NCBI RefSeq assembly: GCF_004014715.1
Contig: NZ_CP034835.1
Coordinates: forward strand, 2,604,001 to 2,668,000
DNA: 64,000 nt
Reading direction: 5' to 3'
Source: Pseudoalteromonas sp. R3
GTDB taxonomy: Bacteria; Pseudomonadota; Gammaproteobacteria; Enterobacterales; Alteromonadaceae
A model generated the notes under the pieces. The model saw only the letters and a list, made by a program, of their open reading frames with translations, was not told where the DNA came from and did not search any database. A program made the position numbers and the translations under genes. This document shows positions 35,801 through 45,984 of the stretch, one piece after another. How positions within the stretch are numbered: the stretch's first letter is position 1; the number at the start of each line of letters is the position of its first letter.

Positions 35801-38467
35801 TTAAAACTGATAGCCAAACTTCAGATATACCTGGCGACCCAAAGCGCTGTGGGTCTTGTTATCAATACCCATAGATTCAGACGGAGCCAGGGGCGCCTCT
35901 TCATTAAACAGGTTTGATGCACCTAAAGTCACGGTTAGTTTTTCGTAGCCGACATAGCTTACGCTGGTATCAACCGTCGTCCAGGAGTCGATTTCATATT
36001 TATCCCCGTTGCTGTCTGCCAGGTCCAGGTTCTTATCAACATAGTTAAAACTCAGGTTAGCGACAAAGTCATCCATCGACCAGTCAACCCCGGCTGTCCA
36101 ACGGTATTTAGGGTGCTGGTACTCACCATTGAGGTCTTCAACAACCGTCGTAGTATTTCCGTCATCATCACTTTCAAACGATTGCTCTTCAAAGTTCAGT
36201 GTATAAGTGAGGTTGTAATTAAAACGGAATTCACCCATCTCAGAAGTGTTAAGCAAATATTCGATGTCTAAGTCCAGACCGTCCGTTTCACGACCACCAA
36301 TGTTCACGAAGGTATCATTGATTGTCAGGATACGGCCTAAAGTGCTGCCCTGGCTGGGAGCGCGCACAACCAGATTAGGATCGGTACCACAACAGTCGAC
36401 CAGCTTTTGCGCACCAATTTTCTTGATCAAGTCTTCCTGATCATAATTCCAGTAGTCTACCCCAATACTAAAGGTGTCCGTTGCCTGCCAGATCACGCCC
36501 AGGTTGAAGTTCTCCGACTCTTCCGGTTGCAATTGCTTGTTACCTGCAACGATGGCGGTATATTCGGTAGGTGAACAATCCACATCAGCACCTGTTTGCT
36601 TACAACGCTCTTTGTCAATCACACTCGGTGATTCGTCGGTGCGCCCCAGATGCAACTGAACGAGCGAAGGTGCGCGGAATGCCGTGCCCCAGGAGCCGCG
36701 CACCACAACAGAATCTATGGGTGTCCAGCGAAAGGCGACTTTAGGATCCGTGGTATTACCAAAATCACTGTAATCCTCGTGGCGCAGTGCTAACTGAAGT
36801 TCAAGGTTATCCAGTAATGGCGCGCTAAATTCCGCAAAGACCGCGGTATTGTCCCGATCACCATTGGCTTGTGTCGCTTCGGTGCCAAAAATTTCACCGC
36901 GGATATACTGACTATCCGGATTGTCTTCAATTTTCTCGTAGCGGTGCTCAAAACCGAACGCCGCAGAGACATAACCATCCCCAAATTCAAATAGCTCACC
37001 GGAAATGGTGCCATCAAGTGATTGCATGGTCGAAGAGCCATATCGGGTGGTCGTTGTCTCAAAAAAGTCCAATCCGGCCTGAGTATTTGAACTTGGCTCA
37101 AACGGGTTCCACAGGCCCGTATCTATTGCTTGCTGAGCGCGTAATTTATTGGGGAAGCCATCGAAGCCTTTTTCAACGGCGCTAGAGCGGATAGCTGAGT
37201 AAGCAAACTCCCATTCCCAATCCTGCCATTGACCACGCATCCCCATCACAGCACGATAGTATTCCGAGTCAACGTCTTTTTTACGGTTGCCAATGTCGAC
37301 GGTCCGGCGTCGCATTGAGATGTCTACACCATGAAGGAAGTGATCGGGCTGATCAGCCAGGGGATGGTTGGGGTTGTCACCCGCCATTGTCAGTTCAGTA
37401 AAACTCGGGCTTCCGGCACCCTGAATAAAGGTCGAGGCATGCTGCGCCGAAAACTCAGCGAAGCCTTCAATACCGTCCATGATCTCCTGGACACCATTGT
37501 AGTTAAAAGTCACTCGCTCGGTTGAGGGCACCAGGCTCATATGCGGCGCATAGTCATAACGACATACATCCCCGATAATCATGTCCGCAGGACAGACATC
37601 ATTACCCCATACATCAGCGAACAGAGTTTGGCGAACTTGGGTGCCATCGTCCTCTACACGTACAACGGGTAAGCGCGCCCACTGTTCGTCCGTTAACATG
37701 TTACGAACCACTTCTACGCTACCAGGGAAACCAGATGAACTTAGCGAGTTATTACCGCCACGAAAACGTTGGTCAGCCGTTGCTGTATAATCCCGATCGG
37801 AGTAAAAAACATCACCACGTTTGAAGTAATCAAGCGTAAAGTTGTGATGTCCTTTGCTGGTAGAGTTACCCCAAAGTAAAGTAAAGTTTTGCTCTTCGCC
37901 GCCACCATCGGCTGTATCAGAGACTTTAGCCGCGACTTCAAAGCCATCGATGTCGTTACGTAAGATGATGTTAATAACACCTGCCACCGCATCTGATCCA
38001 TAGGTAGCCGATGCGCCATCTTTAAGTACATCAATGCGCTTTACCGCAGAAACCGGGATGGTATTTAAGTCAACGAAAGACGTTTCTATGTCTTTTGCAA
38101 ATGGGCTTACAGCCACCCGTCGACCATTAATCAATACCAGAGTCGATGATGCACCAAGGCCACGTAACGCGACGCTGGAACCACCGTTAGCGGTGTCATC
38201 ACTGGAGTTACCCTGAGTACTAAAAGTACCCGTGCCAGCAACCGGTAGCTTTTGTAAAGCACCAATCAGATCAGTTGACCCTGTGGCAGCGAGATCAGAT
38301 GCTGAAATAGTTTGAACCGGTGAAGGTCCTTCCATGTCAGAGCGTTTGATGTGTGATCCCGTCACCTCAATGCGTTCAACTTCACCTTCTTCCGCCATGG
38401 CAACCTGTAAACTACCTGAAAGTACTGTTGAGACCGCCAGTGCAGTAAGTGTAATCCCCTTTTTCAT
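35801..38467 (-). CDS. TonB-dependent outer-membrane receptor
   Basis: 888 aa. Signal peptide (LTALAVSTVLSGSLQVAMA), a TonB-box-like VERIEVTGSHIKRS, plug domain (about 45-165 with VALRGLGASSTLVLINGRRV and GASATYGSDAVAGVINII), then a 22-strand barrel ending in the final Phe of KFGYQF. The style is that of the Alteromonadales receptors that take up sugars, peptides or other nutrients rather than iron siderophores. Substrate cannot be assigned; no neighbouring catabolic genes. Confidence 0.95.
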   Translation of the reverse strand: MKKGITLTALAVSTVLSGSLQVAMAEEGEVERIEVTGSHIKRSDMEGPSPVQTISASDLAATGSTDLIGALQKLPVAGTGTFSTQGNSSDDTANGGSSVALRGLGASSTLVLINGRRVAVSPFAKDIETSFVDLNTIPVSAVKRIDVLKDGASATYGSDAVAGVINIILRNDIDGFEVAAKVSDTADGGGEEQNFTLLWGNSTSKGHHNFTLDYFKRGDVFYSDRDYTATADQRFRGGNNSLSSSGFPGSVEVVRNMLTDEQWARLPVVRVEDDGTQVRQTLFADVWGNDVCPADMIIGDVCRYDYAPHMSLVPSTERVTFNYNGVQEIMDGIEGFAEFSAQHASTFIQGAGSPSFTELTMAGDNPNHPLADQPDHFLHGVDISMRRRTVDIGNRKKDVDSEYYRAVMGMRGQWQDWEWEFAYSAIRSSAVEKGFDGFPNKLRAQQAIDTGLWNPFEPSSNTQAGLDFFETTTTRYGSSTMQSLDGTISGELFEFGDGYVSAAFGFEHRYEKIEDNPDSQYIRGEIFGTEATQANGDRDNTAVFAEFSAPLLDNLELQLALRHEDYSDFGNTTDPKVAFRWTPIDSVVVRGSWGTAFRAPSLVQLHLGRTDESPSVIDKERCKQTGADVDCSPTEYTAIVAGNKQLQPEESENFNLGVIWQATDTFSIGVDYWNYDQEDLIKKIGAQKLVDCCGTDPNLVVRAPSQGSTLGRILTINDTFVNIGGRETDGLDLDIEYLLNTSEMGEFRFNYNLTYTLNFEEQSFESDDDGNTTTVVEDLNGEYQHPKYRWTAGVDWSMDDFVANLSFNYVDKNLDLADSNGDKYEIDSWTTVDTSVSYVGYEKLTVTLGASNLFNEEAPLAPSESMGIDNKTHSALGRQVYLKFGYQF

Positions 38468-38654
38468 TCTTCCTCTTCTCCATAGTGTTAATTATATTTG
38501 TAATAACCAAACATTTTATAACATATGAAAAACACATTAAGAACATATATGTAATACAAAAGAGAAACAAATTAATGCAGAGGTTACATTTTAGCATGTA
38601 GATTACATGAAAACTCGACCGGTGATGCTCTGGAAGATGCATTTACAGCGAGAT

Positions 38655-38683
38655 CAAAAAAGCCCGCACTGCGGGCTTTTTAT
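38655..38683. terminator. Intrinsic terminator after the DUF3718 gene
   Basis: AAGCCCGC / GCGGGCTT with an ACT loop, A tract on one side and TTTTTATT on the other. It stops minus-strand transcription ahead of the TonB receptor promoter. Confidence 0.88.
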
Positions 38684-38701
38684 TGCATTTATCGCGGATA
38701 T

Positions 38702-39133
38702 TTAGATAGCAGTATTATTGATGTTTTTAATAAACTGCTTAACCGGTACATCATTGCACTTCAGGTTACGTGTCTGATGGCGAAGTTTACCCAGACTGGA
38801 AAGTCCCTCTTTAGCTGCTTTCAGACAAAGCTCAGTAGCAATCGTGCTGTTTTTAGCGACAAGCTTCACTTTCGCTTCGGTATTCGCAGACTCAGCCTGT
38901 GCCTGTTTGGCAAATGAACGGATGTCTTCACCGTTACACTCAAGCGTCTTAGAAAAACGTGATACGAATACACCGTGCTTCGCTCCATATGCACGTGCAG
39001 CACTCAGACCTTGTTCCGCCGCGATAGCGCATACTTTAGATTCTGGTGATGCGTTACCGCTCACAACTGGTGCAGCAGTAGCAGAAAAAGATGCAATCGA
39101 GATCAGTGTAACAAGAGAGAGAGACTTAAACAT
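38702..39133 (-). CDS. Secreted DUF3718-like protein with two repeats
   Basis: 143 aa. Signal peptide (SLVTLISIASFSATAAP). The mature part holds two copies of one motif: VCAIAAEQGLSAARAYG...LECNGEDIRSFAKQ and ELCLKAAKEGLSSLGKL...LKCNDVPVKQFIKN. The paired Cys in each (C-x-A.. and L-x-C-N) suggest one disulfide per repeat. Matches DUF3718 of Alteromonadales; role unknown. Confidence 0.75.
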   Translation of the reverse strand: MFKSLSLVTLISIASFSATAAPVVSGNASPESKVCAIAAEQGLSAARAYGAKHGVFVSRFSKTLECNGEDIRSFAKQAQAESANTEAKVKLVAKNSTIATELCLKAAKEGLSSLGKLRHQTRNLKCNDVPVKQFIKNINNTAI

Positions 39134-39428
39134 AATTTACCCCAAATGAACGAATTGGTGCGCATTATATATACAAGTTTTAGTGTGTAAATGGTAAAAA
39201 TGAACTTTCTTGATCATTTAATAGCCTATTCACATCTCCCTAATCAGGCGCTTTAAAGCCGTTACAATTTTCGCATTCATTAACAATTTTAGACGGCGCA
39301 ATTCCCAATTTTTAGAACACCTGAAGGGCCGAACATACCCAGCTAAATTCGCACCTGCCCCTCCATTCACGCAGACAAAAATGATAGACTTAACGTCACT
39401 GACTATATGCAAATTAAGAACAACAACG

Positions 39429-40238
39429 ATGAAAGTTATCTCATTCAATATAAATGGCCTGCGCGCTCGCCTGCACCAACTGCAAGCCCTTATCGACAAA
39501 CATCAACCTGATGTAATTGGGCTGCAGGAAATCAAAGTACATGACGAAGCCTTTCCCGTCGCGGATGTTGAGGCAATGGGCTACCATGTCTATTTTCACG
39601 GACAAAAAGCGCACTATGGTGTTGCACTGCTCTCGAAAAAACCTGCCAAATTGATCCAAAAAGGGTTTGCAACAGATACCGAAGAGTCGCAGAAGCGGAT
39701 GATCATCGGCACCTTTGAAAGTGACAATGGTGAAGACGTCACGGTGATGAATGGTTACTTCCCGCAGGGTGATAACATTAATCACGAAACCAAATTTCCG
39801 TACAAACGTCAGTTCTATGCTGATTTAATGACCCACCTGAACACGACAGCAGATAACGGCGAAAATCTGATAGTCATGGGTGATATCAATATTTCCCCTG
39901 TTGATTTGGATATCGGCATTGGCGAGCCTAATCGCAAGCGCTGGCTGAAAACCGGCAAATGCTCGTTCCAGCCAATTGAGCGTGAGTGGCTGCAAACTCT
40001 ACTGGACTGGGGTCTCAAAGATACCTTCCGTGAATTAACACCGGATGCCTGTGATAAATATTCCTGGTTTGACTATCGCTCTAAGGGATTTGATGACAAT
40101 CGTGGCCTGCGCATCGACGTTGTTCTAGCTACAGCTCCTTTGATGGCAAAATGTGTCGAAAGCGACATTGATTATGAACTGCGAGGCATTGAAAAGCCCT
40201 CAGACCATGCGCCGGTATGGGCAACGTTTAATTTATAG
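39429..40238 (+). CDS. xthA: Exodeoxyribonuclease III
   Basis: 269 aa from [14 protein letters not shown], the standard XthA start; a longer in-frame start at 39381 is rejected. Active-site motifs: [12 protein letters not shown] (metal-binding Glu), the [14 protein letters not shown]sp/Asn pair, and the closing [11 protein letters not shown] with its catalytic His. It cuts DNA 5' to abasic sites and degrades 3' ends in base-excision repair. Confidence 0.96.
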   Translation: MKVISFNINGLRARLHQLQALIDKHQPDVIGLQEIKVHDEAFPVADVEAMGYHVYFHGQKAHYGVALLSKKPAKLIQKGFATDTEESQKRMIIGTFESDNGEDVTVMNGYFPQGDNINHETKFPYKRQFYADLMTHLNTTADNGENLIVMGDINISPVDLDIGIGEPNRKRWLKTGKCSFQPIEREWLQTLLDWGLKDTFRELTPDACDKYSWFDYRSKGFDDNRGLRIDVVLATAPLMAKCVESDIDYELRGIEKPSDHAPVWATFNL

Positions 40239-40243
40239 TTGAT

Positions 40244-40870
40244 ATGTTCACCGCTGTTGTAGCTATGGGCTTATTCGCCCTGAGTATTAATAAAAAACAG
40301 TATCAGGCACTGTTGCAAACGCCGGCACGGCAAACCGGCGTGCTGGCTTGTGCGCTGGTAATGGCACTGTTGTGGCAGATCCAGGCTGGTATATTACCGC
40401 AATTGTCTATCCATATTTTGGGGATCACCGCGGCGACACTCACACTTGGCTGGCATATGGGCCTGCTGTGCACTACGCTGGCAGCTTTGCTCAGTTACTT
40501 CTTTGGCCCTATGCCAATCGACAACTTTTGGGCATTTTGGCTGTTTACTGCCCTGCTACCTGTCTATTTGAGCTATAGCCTGTTTTTACTCTGCTACCAC
40601 TTTCTCAGCCGCCACTTTTTCGTATATATCTTTGTCTGTGCATTTTTGTGCGGGGGTCTGGTAGCTGCCAGTAAAATAGCGATAAGTGCGCTTTACTACC
40701 TCAGTATCGGACTTTATGACTGGCCCGTGCTGGTCGACAATTATATTTTTTACGCGATCATCATGTGGTTTCCGGAAGCCATGCTTAACGGAATGGCCAT
40801 CACCTTACTGATCACCTACCGACCACACTGGGTCAAAACCTTTTATGATAGGGACTACTTAGATAAATGA
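40244..40870 (+). CDS. CbiM-like integral membrane protein
   Basis: 208 aa, five or six membrane helices, 5 bp after xthA and overlapping rlmA by 4 bp. The MWFPEAMLNGMAITLLI segment and the FWAFWLFTALLP helix resemble CbiM-type energy-coupling-factor membrane proteins. No ATPase partner is nearby, and the N-terminal His/metal motif of true CbiM is not seen, so a cobalt or nickel role is uncertain. Confidence 0.6.
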   Translation: MFTAVVAMGLFALSINKKQYQALLQTPARQTGVLACALVMALLWQIQAGILPQLSIHILGITAATLTLGWHMGLLCTTLAALLSYFFGPMPIDNFWAFWLFTALLPVYLSYSLFLLCYHFLSRHFFVYIFVCAFLCGGLVAASKIAISALYYLSIGLYDWPVLVDNYIFYAIIMWFPEAMLNGMAITLLITYRPHWVKTFYDRDYLDK

Positions 40871-41670
40871 CGCTGCATTATCGCTGCCCCATTTGCTCAA
40901 CACCTTTGACAGAGCAAAACAAAACGCTTCGTTGTGATCACAATCATCAGTTTGATGTGGCAAAAGAAGGGTATGTTAACCTGCTTCCGGTCCAGTTTAA
41001 AAACTCCCGCCAGCCTGGTGATAATCTGGATATGGTGCAGGCTCGGCGTGCTTTTTTTGCCACCCAGCACTATCAGTTTTTACAAACCCACCTTGCGCAC
41101 ACTATTTCAGCTATGCCCTGCGCATCTGTCATAGACTTGGGCTGTGGAGAGGGCTTTTATACTCAGGCTATTGCCAGCGCGCTACCTGAGACCAGTCAGG
41201 TATTTGGCGTGGACATTTCTAAACCGGCTATCAGGTACGCAGCAAAACGCTACCCTCAGGTCCACTTTAGTGTCGCTTCAATTAAGGATGCGCCATTCAC
41301 CGCTGGACAGGCAGATGTGTTGTTAAGTGTATTTGCCCCAGTGTTTGCTGAGGAAATGGCGCGCCTGCTAAAGCCCGAAGGACACTTATTGGTTGTCAGC
41401 CCGGGACCTAAGCACCTGTATGAGTTAAAACAACATATCTATGATGACGTACGCCTGCACGACGCGCCAGATTGTCCGCCAGGATTTGTTGAAGTCGAAC
41501 AGCTTCATCTCGAACAAACACAGCAAGTGGCAACAGACATTGTTAAGCATCTAATCAAGATGACACCATTTGCGTGGAAGTTCAAAGAGAGCCACTATCA
41601 AACGCTGGAACAAGCGCCAGATCACCAGGTCACTTTTTCCTTTTTGGTAACTTGCTACCAAAAAGCCTGA
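40867..41670 (+). CDS. rlmA: 23S rRNA (guanine-N1)-methyltransferase RlmA
   Basis: 267 aa. N-terminal zinc site YRCPICSTPLTEQ...LRCDHNHQFD, then VNLLPVQFKNSRQPGDN, typical of RlmA (m1G745). SAM-binding motif VIDLGCGEGFYTQA near residue 90. Start overlaps the previous gene (ATGA). Confidence 0.94.
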   Translation: MTLHYRCPICSTPLTEQNKTLRCDHNHQFDVAKEGYVNLLPVQFKNSRQPGDNLDMVQARRAFFATQHYQFLQTHLAHTISAMPCASVIDLGCGEGFYTQAIASALPETSQVFGVDISKPAIRYAAKRYPQVHFSVASIKDAPFTAGQADVLLSVFAPVFAEEMARLLKPEGHLLVVSPGPKHLYELKQHIYDDVRLHDAPDCPPGFVEVEQLHLEQTQQVATDIVKHLIKMTPFAWKFKESHYQTLEQAPDHQVTFSFLVTCYQKA

Positions 41671-41700
41671 CCAGGCTGGTGGCAGCACTTATCAAAGATA

Positions 41701-41736
41701 AAAGAAAACCTCTGGTTTGTCAGAGGTTTTCTTTTG
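41701..41736. terminator. Bidirectional terminator between rlmA and yfbV
   Basis: AGAAAACCTCTG pairs with CAGAGGTTTTCT around GTTTGT. The yfbV stop codon (41720-41722) lies inside it. Confidence 0.85.
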
Positions 41737-42165
41737 CAAATGCTTTGTCCATTTTCTCAAACATATCTTTGAGCAGTTTAGCCAACTCCCGGTATTTGGG
41801 ATCCCGAGAGGCATCGGCCTGATAACCATTGGCCACCATTTTGTGATAAAGCTCTTTGTACCAACTATTCAACGCCGGATTCAAGCGTGTATCTGCCCGC
41901 TTACCAAGCCACAGCAAACCCTGTACTGGTAAAGACAAAAAGAACAGAGCAATCGTGATGGCCTGAGGTAAATACGCCATTCCCAGGTACGAAGTCTGAA
42001 TAAAAACTGAGATAAGCGCCAACACCGGCATCACTTGGAGGGCAAATTCAGTCGCCTTAATTACTCTGAATTCGGGAATAACAGCGTCAATTCCTTGCGC
42101 ATTGGCCACTCTTTGGCGTACTGACGTCCAAGTTGCACTTGTGAAATAAGACTTTTCTGCATCAT
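41720..42165 (-). pseudogene. yfbV: YfbV (UPF0208/DUF412) membrane protein, interrupted by one frameshift
   Basis: The family start is in another frame: from 42165 (GGGAG upstream) MMQKSLISQ...LGRQYAKEWPMRKELTLLFP, then the frame is lost at a CCC run (42074-42076 on the plus strand). One extra C would join it to EFRVIKATEFALQVMP and the remaining two-helix protein, about 148 aa in all, the normal length. The joined text matches YfbV (RVIK..., LPxQGLxWLGKR). E. coli YfbV acts with Ter-macrodomain MatP, but its function is unsettled. Base-call error or real mutation cannot be told apart here. Confidence 0.85.
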
Positions 42166-42487
42166 AACTCCCGGGTGCAAGGGCAAATTTTTACTCGTTA
42201 TATCAACTTAAAACGGCAACTGACAACTTACATTTGGCCAATTTCGTGAAGCACAGCAACACGATTAACCTCTTGCTTACTTGTCATCGACCGCCGTCTA
42301 CTTTCCAATCAATAAAACTAGCAACAAATCACGATAAACCAATACCGATGGCCTAACGTTTCTTAAAAAAATCGGGTAAAATTAACTTCATACTCGTCAA
42401 TTATACCTTAGTCTAATATTAAGCTAAATGCGCCTTTTCATTTAGCTTAATACGCAATAACAGTTATTGTCAAAACGGATAGTCATT
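42166..42487. other. Intergenic region upstream of ackA
   Basis: 322 bp divergent region with promoters for ackA-pta and yfbV. A long hairpin at 42418-42451 is described separately. No gene found. Confidence 0.6.
42418..42451 (+). promoter_or_regulatory. 13-bp inverted repeat in the ackA leader
   Basis: ATTAAGCTAAATG pairs exactly with CATTTAGCTTAAT around an 8-nt loop, 36 bp before the ackA start. It may be a leader hairpin or an operator; which one is not visible. Confidence 0.6.
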
Positions 42488-43687
42488 ATGTCATCTTCCC
42501 ATGTTCTGGTACTCAATTGTGGCAGCTCCAGCCTCAAGTTCGCAATCATAGACCCAAAAACCGCCCAGGAACACCTTTCTGGACTCGCAGAGCGCCTCGG
42601 CGAAAGCGACCCACAGATAAAATATAAACATGAGGGCCAAAAGCACATTGTCGCACTTAAAGCTGGCGATGCTCACCAGGTTGCTATCGACAAACTGGTT
42701 GAACTGGTCAAGTCCCTTGGGTTGGACAAAGAGCTGGTTGCCGTGGGTCACCGGGTTGTGCATGGTGGTGAACACTTCACACAGTCCGCACTGATAGATG
42801 ACACTGTACTCCAGGCAATTGTCAAAACGGCCGACCTGGCGCCATTACATAACCCGGCTAACCTGCTAGGTATTGACGCAGCGACTCAGGCATTTAGCCA
42901 CTTGCCCCAGGTCGCAGTATTCGACACAGCTTTCCATCAGAGCATGGCACCTACCGCTTACCTGTACGCACTACCCTATGCGCTATACAAAACTCATGGT
43001 ATTCGTCGTTATGGCTTCCATGGAACTAGTCACTACTTTGTATCGACTCAAGCCATCAAAGCATTAGGCCTTGAGCAGAAAAGTTCTCGCATTATCACGG
43101 CACACCTTGGCAATGGCTGCTCTGTATGCGCAATAAAAGACGGTAAGTCGGTGGATACCAGTATGGGGCTGACACCTCTGGAGGGTCTGATCATGGGCAC
43201 TCGCAGCGGTGATATAGACCCAGGGCTTTTCTCCTACCTGGTTAACCAGCTCGATTACAGCGTTGAACAGGTAGATACCTTACTGAACAAACAAAGTGGT
43301 CTGCTGGGGATCAGTGAATTGTCTAATGACTGCCGTACCATCGAGGAAGCTGCTGCGAACGGACACCGACAAGCGACTCTGGCGTTGGAAATGTTTTGTT
43401 ATCGTCTGGCCAAACAAATTGCCAGTTTTGCTGTGCCCCTGGGTGGTGTTGATGCGCTGGTCTTTACCGGTGGTATTGGTGAAAACTCAGATGTTATCCG
43501 CGCTAAAGTAGTTGATCAACTTGGCTTTTTGGGTATGCAGATTGATGAGCAGGCAAACCTGGATGCCCGCTTTGGCAAACAAGGAGAAATTACGCGCTCA
43601 GGTGCTGCTACCAAAGCACTGGTGATCCCGACCAATGAAGAGTGGGTGATTGCCCATGATGCCGCGCAACTGGCACAGGAGCATTAA
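42488..43687 (+). CDS. ackA: Acetate kinase
   Basis: 399 aa from MSSSHVLVLNCGSSSLKF; the frame opens upstream at 42467 but this is the family start. Motifs VLVLNCGSSSLKFAI, GHRVVHGG, and FTGGIGENSDVIRAKV are diagnostic. Converts acetyl phosphate and ADP to acetate and ATP. Sits 3 bp before pta. Confidence 0.98.
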   Translation: MSSSHVLVLNCGSSSLKFAIIDPKTAQEHLSGLAERLGESDPQIKYKHEGQKHIVALKAGDAHQVAIDKLVELVKSLGLDKELVAVGHRVVHGGEHFTQSALIDDTVLQAIVKTADLAPLHNPANLLGIDAATQAFSHLPQVAVFDTAFHQSMAPTAYLYALPYALYKTHGIRRYGFHGTSHYFVSTQAIKALGLEQKSSRIITAHLGNGCSVCAIKDGKSVDTSMGLTPLEGLIMGTRSGDIDPGLFSYLVNQLDYSVEQVDTLLNKQSGLLGISELSNDCRTIEEAAANGHRQATLALEMFCYRLAKQIASFAVPLGGVDALVFTGGIGENSDVIRAKVVDQLGFLGMQIDEQANLDARFGKQGEITRSGAATKALVIPTNEEWVIAHDAAQLAQEH

Positions 43688-43690
43688 ACC

Positions 43691-45838
43691 ATGAGCCGTC
43701 GTATTATGTTGATCCCTATTTCAACCGGTGTTGGCTTGACGTCCGTGTCGGTTGGACTGGTGCGCGCGCTGGAACAAAAAGCCGTTGCGGTTAATTTTTT
43801 TAAGCCCATTGCACAACCACGAAAGGAAGACACAGGTCCGGAAAAATCAACTTTAATCGTACAGCAAGGTTCATCAATTTCCCCGCCTAAACCATTTGAG
43901 CTGAGCTATGCCGAACAAATGATAGGCGACGGCAAAGGTGACGATTTGCTCGAAGAAATAGTCGAGCGCTTTGAAAGTGCCATTAACCCAGGTGAAGTGG
44001 CCATTATCGAAGGCATGGTGCCAACACGCCGCCAGCCTTATGCAGGTCGTGTCAACCGAGAAATAGCCCAAACACTCGGTGCAGATATTGTATTTGTACT
44101 CACTCCGGGCAACGACAGCAATGACCAACTCGAAGACCGTCTGGAAATCGCCGCTGGTAATTATGGTGGCGTTGACCATGCTCGGGTATTGGGCTGTATC
44201 TTCAATAAAGTAAACGCACCACTTGATGAAGACGGCCGAGCACGTGCTGATCTGGTTGACCAGCACGAGCCGGAGCAACTAGAAAATGAGCTTAACAGGC
44301 TGGCTTCTTTGCCTATCTTCCGCAAGCACCCTTTCATGTTACTTGGTGCTATCCCATGGGATTTTGATCTGGTCGCGCCGCGAGTGGTTGATCTGAGTAA
44401 TTATCTGGGTGCGGAAGTGATCAATGCCGGCGACATGGCGCACCGTCGTTTAAGGCGCGTTACGTTTTGTGCCAGAACCGTCTCAAATATCCTCAATCAC
44501 TTTACGCCTGGCGCCCTGTTGGTAACGCCAGGTGACCGCTCAGATATTCTGGTTGCGGGCTGTTTGAGTGCTATGAACGGCACCAAGCTGGGTGCCATTT
44601 TGCTCACTGGCGGATTCAAACCCGAAGCCAAGATCATGGAACTGTGCGAGCAGGCTATGGCAACGGGCCTGCCAATCCTCGCTACCACAGCAGATACCTG
44701 GCGTACCTCATTGTTATTGCACAACTTCAACATGGAAGTCCCTGCTGATGATGAACAGCGTATCGACAAAGTGAAACAGCATAATGCCGATCATATTGAT
44801 GCGGACTGGCTGGACTCACTGGCTCAGGGCGTGGCTCGAACCCGAAAATTATCGCCTCCGGCATTTCGCTTCTTGTTGACTGATTCAGCACGTAAAGCGA
44901 ATAAAACCATCGTACTACCAGAGGGCAACGAGCCTCGCACTATTAAAGCCGCAGCTATCTGCGGTGAACGAGGCATCGCGAAAACAGTCCTGCTGGGTGA
45001 CAGAGAAGAAATCGAACGTATTGCCGCGCAGCAAGGGGTAGAGCTTAATGATAATGTCACTATTCTCGACCCCAATGAAGAGGTTGAAAAATACATTGCC
45101 CCTATGGTTGAGCTACGCAAAAATAAGGGCCTGACTGAAGTTGTAGCGGCAGAGCAACTGCAGGATAACGTGGTGCTGGGTACCATGATGCTGGCAGAAA
45201 ACAAAGTGGATGGCTTGGTATCGGGAGCAGTCAACACCACCGCGAACACTATTCGGCCACCACTTCAGCTAATCAAAACGGCCCCGGATTCATCCCTGGT
45301 TAGTTCCGTGTTTTTCATGCTGCTGCCCGATCAGGTTCTGGTTTATGGTGACTGTGCCATTAACCCGGATCCTACCGCAGAGCAACTGGCTGACATTGCT
45401 ATTCAATCTGCTGAGTCTGCCGCTGCGTTTGGCATTGAGCCTAAAGTGGCGATGATCAGCTATAGTACCGGCACATCTGGCCAGGGAGCCGATGTCGACA
45501 AAGTGCGTGAAGCAACGCGTATTGCACAACAAAAACGCCCAGATTTGGACATTGACGGGCCACTGCAGTACGACGCAGCCATTATGGAAAATGTCGCACG
45601 TAAGAAAGCGCCAAACAGCAAAGTGGCTGGTAAAGCGACGGTATTTGTATTTCCGGACCTCAATACTGGTAATACTACCTATAAAGCTGTTCAGCGAAGT
45701 GCTGACCTGATCAGCATAGGGCCAATGCTACAAGGTATGCGTAAGCCTGTTAATGACCTCAGCCGCGGCGCGCTGGTTGATGATATTGTTTATACCATCG
45801 CACTTACAGCTATCCAGGCAGGACAAAACGACCAGTAA
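43691..45838 (+). CDS. pta: Phosphate acetyltransferase, long form
   Basis: 715 aa, the same size as E. coli Pta. N-terminal P-loop-like/DRTGG regulatory part (about 1-390, starting [18 protein letters not shown]), then the C-terminal PTA catalytic domain (about 390-715) with [15 protein letters not shown] and [10 protein letters not shown]. Makes acetyl phosphate from acetyl-CoA and, with AckA, drives acetate overflow and reuse. Confidence 0.98.
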   Translation: MSRRIMLIPISTGVGLTSVSVGLVRALEQKAVAVNFFKPIAQPRKEDTGPEKSTLIVQQGSSISPPKPFELSYAEQMIGDGKGDDLLEEIVERFESAINPGEVAIIEGMVPTRRQPYAGRVNREIAQTLGADIVFVLTPGNDSNDQLEDRLEIAAGNYGGVDHARVLGCIFNKVNAPLDEDGRARADLVDQHEPEQLENELNRLASLPIFRKHPFMLLGAIPWDFDLVAPRVVDLSNYLGAEVINAGDMAHRRLRRVTFCARTVSNILNHFTPGALLVTPGDRSDILVAGCLSAMNGTKLGAILLTGGFKPEAKIMELCEQAMATGLPILATTADTWRTSLLLHNFNMEVPADDEQRIDKVKQHNADHIDADWLDSLAQGVARTRKLSPPAFRFLLTDSARKANKTIVLPEGNEPRTIKAAAICGERGIAKTVLLGDREEIERIAAQQGVELNDNVTILDPNEEVEKYIAPMVELRKNKGLTEVVAAEQLQDNVVLGTMMLAENKVDGLVSGAVNTTANTIRPPLQLIKTAPDSSLVSSVFFMLLPDQVLVYGDCAINPDPTAEQLADIAIQSAESAAAFGIEPKVAMISYSTGTSGQGADVDKVREATRIAQQKRPDLDIDGPLQYDAAIMENVARKKAPNSKVAGKATVFVFPDLNTGNTTYKAVQRSADLISIGPMLQGMRKPVNDLSRGALVDDIVYTIALTAIQAGQNDQ

Positions 45839-45863
45839 CCTATCAATTGGATTTATCGCCTTG

Positions 45864-45908
45864 TTCGGGAAGCATACGTGCTTCCCGAATTACACCTTGG
45901 CAAGGTGT
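45864..45908 (+). terminator. Two hairpins after pta, possible terminator
   Basis: TTCGGGAAGCA pairs with TGCTTCCCGAA around a TACG (UNCG-class) tetraloop, followed at once by ACACCTT/AAGGTGT with a GGC loop. No strong T tract, so 3'-end stabilisation is as likely as termination. Confidence 0.55.
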
Positions 45909-45984
45909 GCAGTCAACGGAAAAAGGTTTCTTTTGGCCATGCTTGGCTATACTATGAAAGAGTCACAGGTGTCAGGACTCGGAT

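Noticed and set aside
39230..39499. 89-codon minus-strand frame upstream of xthA
   Set aside because: It runs into the xthA start on the other strand, has no ribosome binding site or protein-like pattern, and is likely chance.
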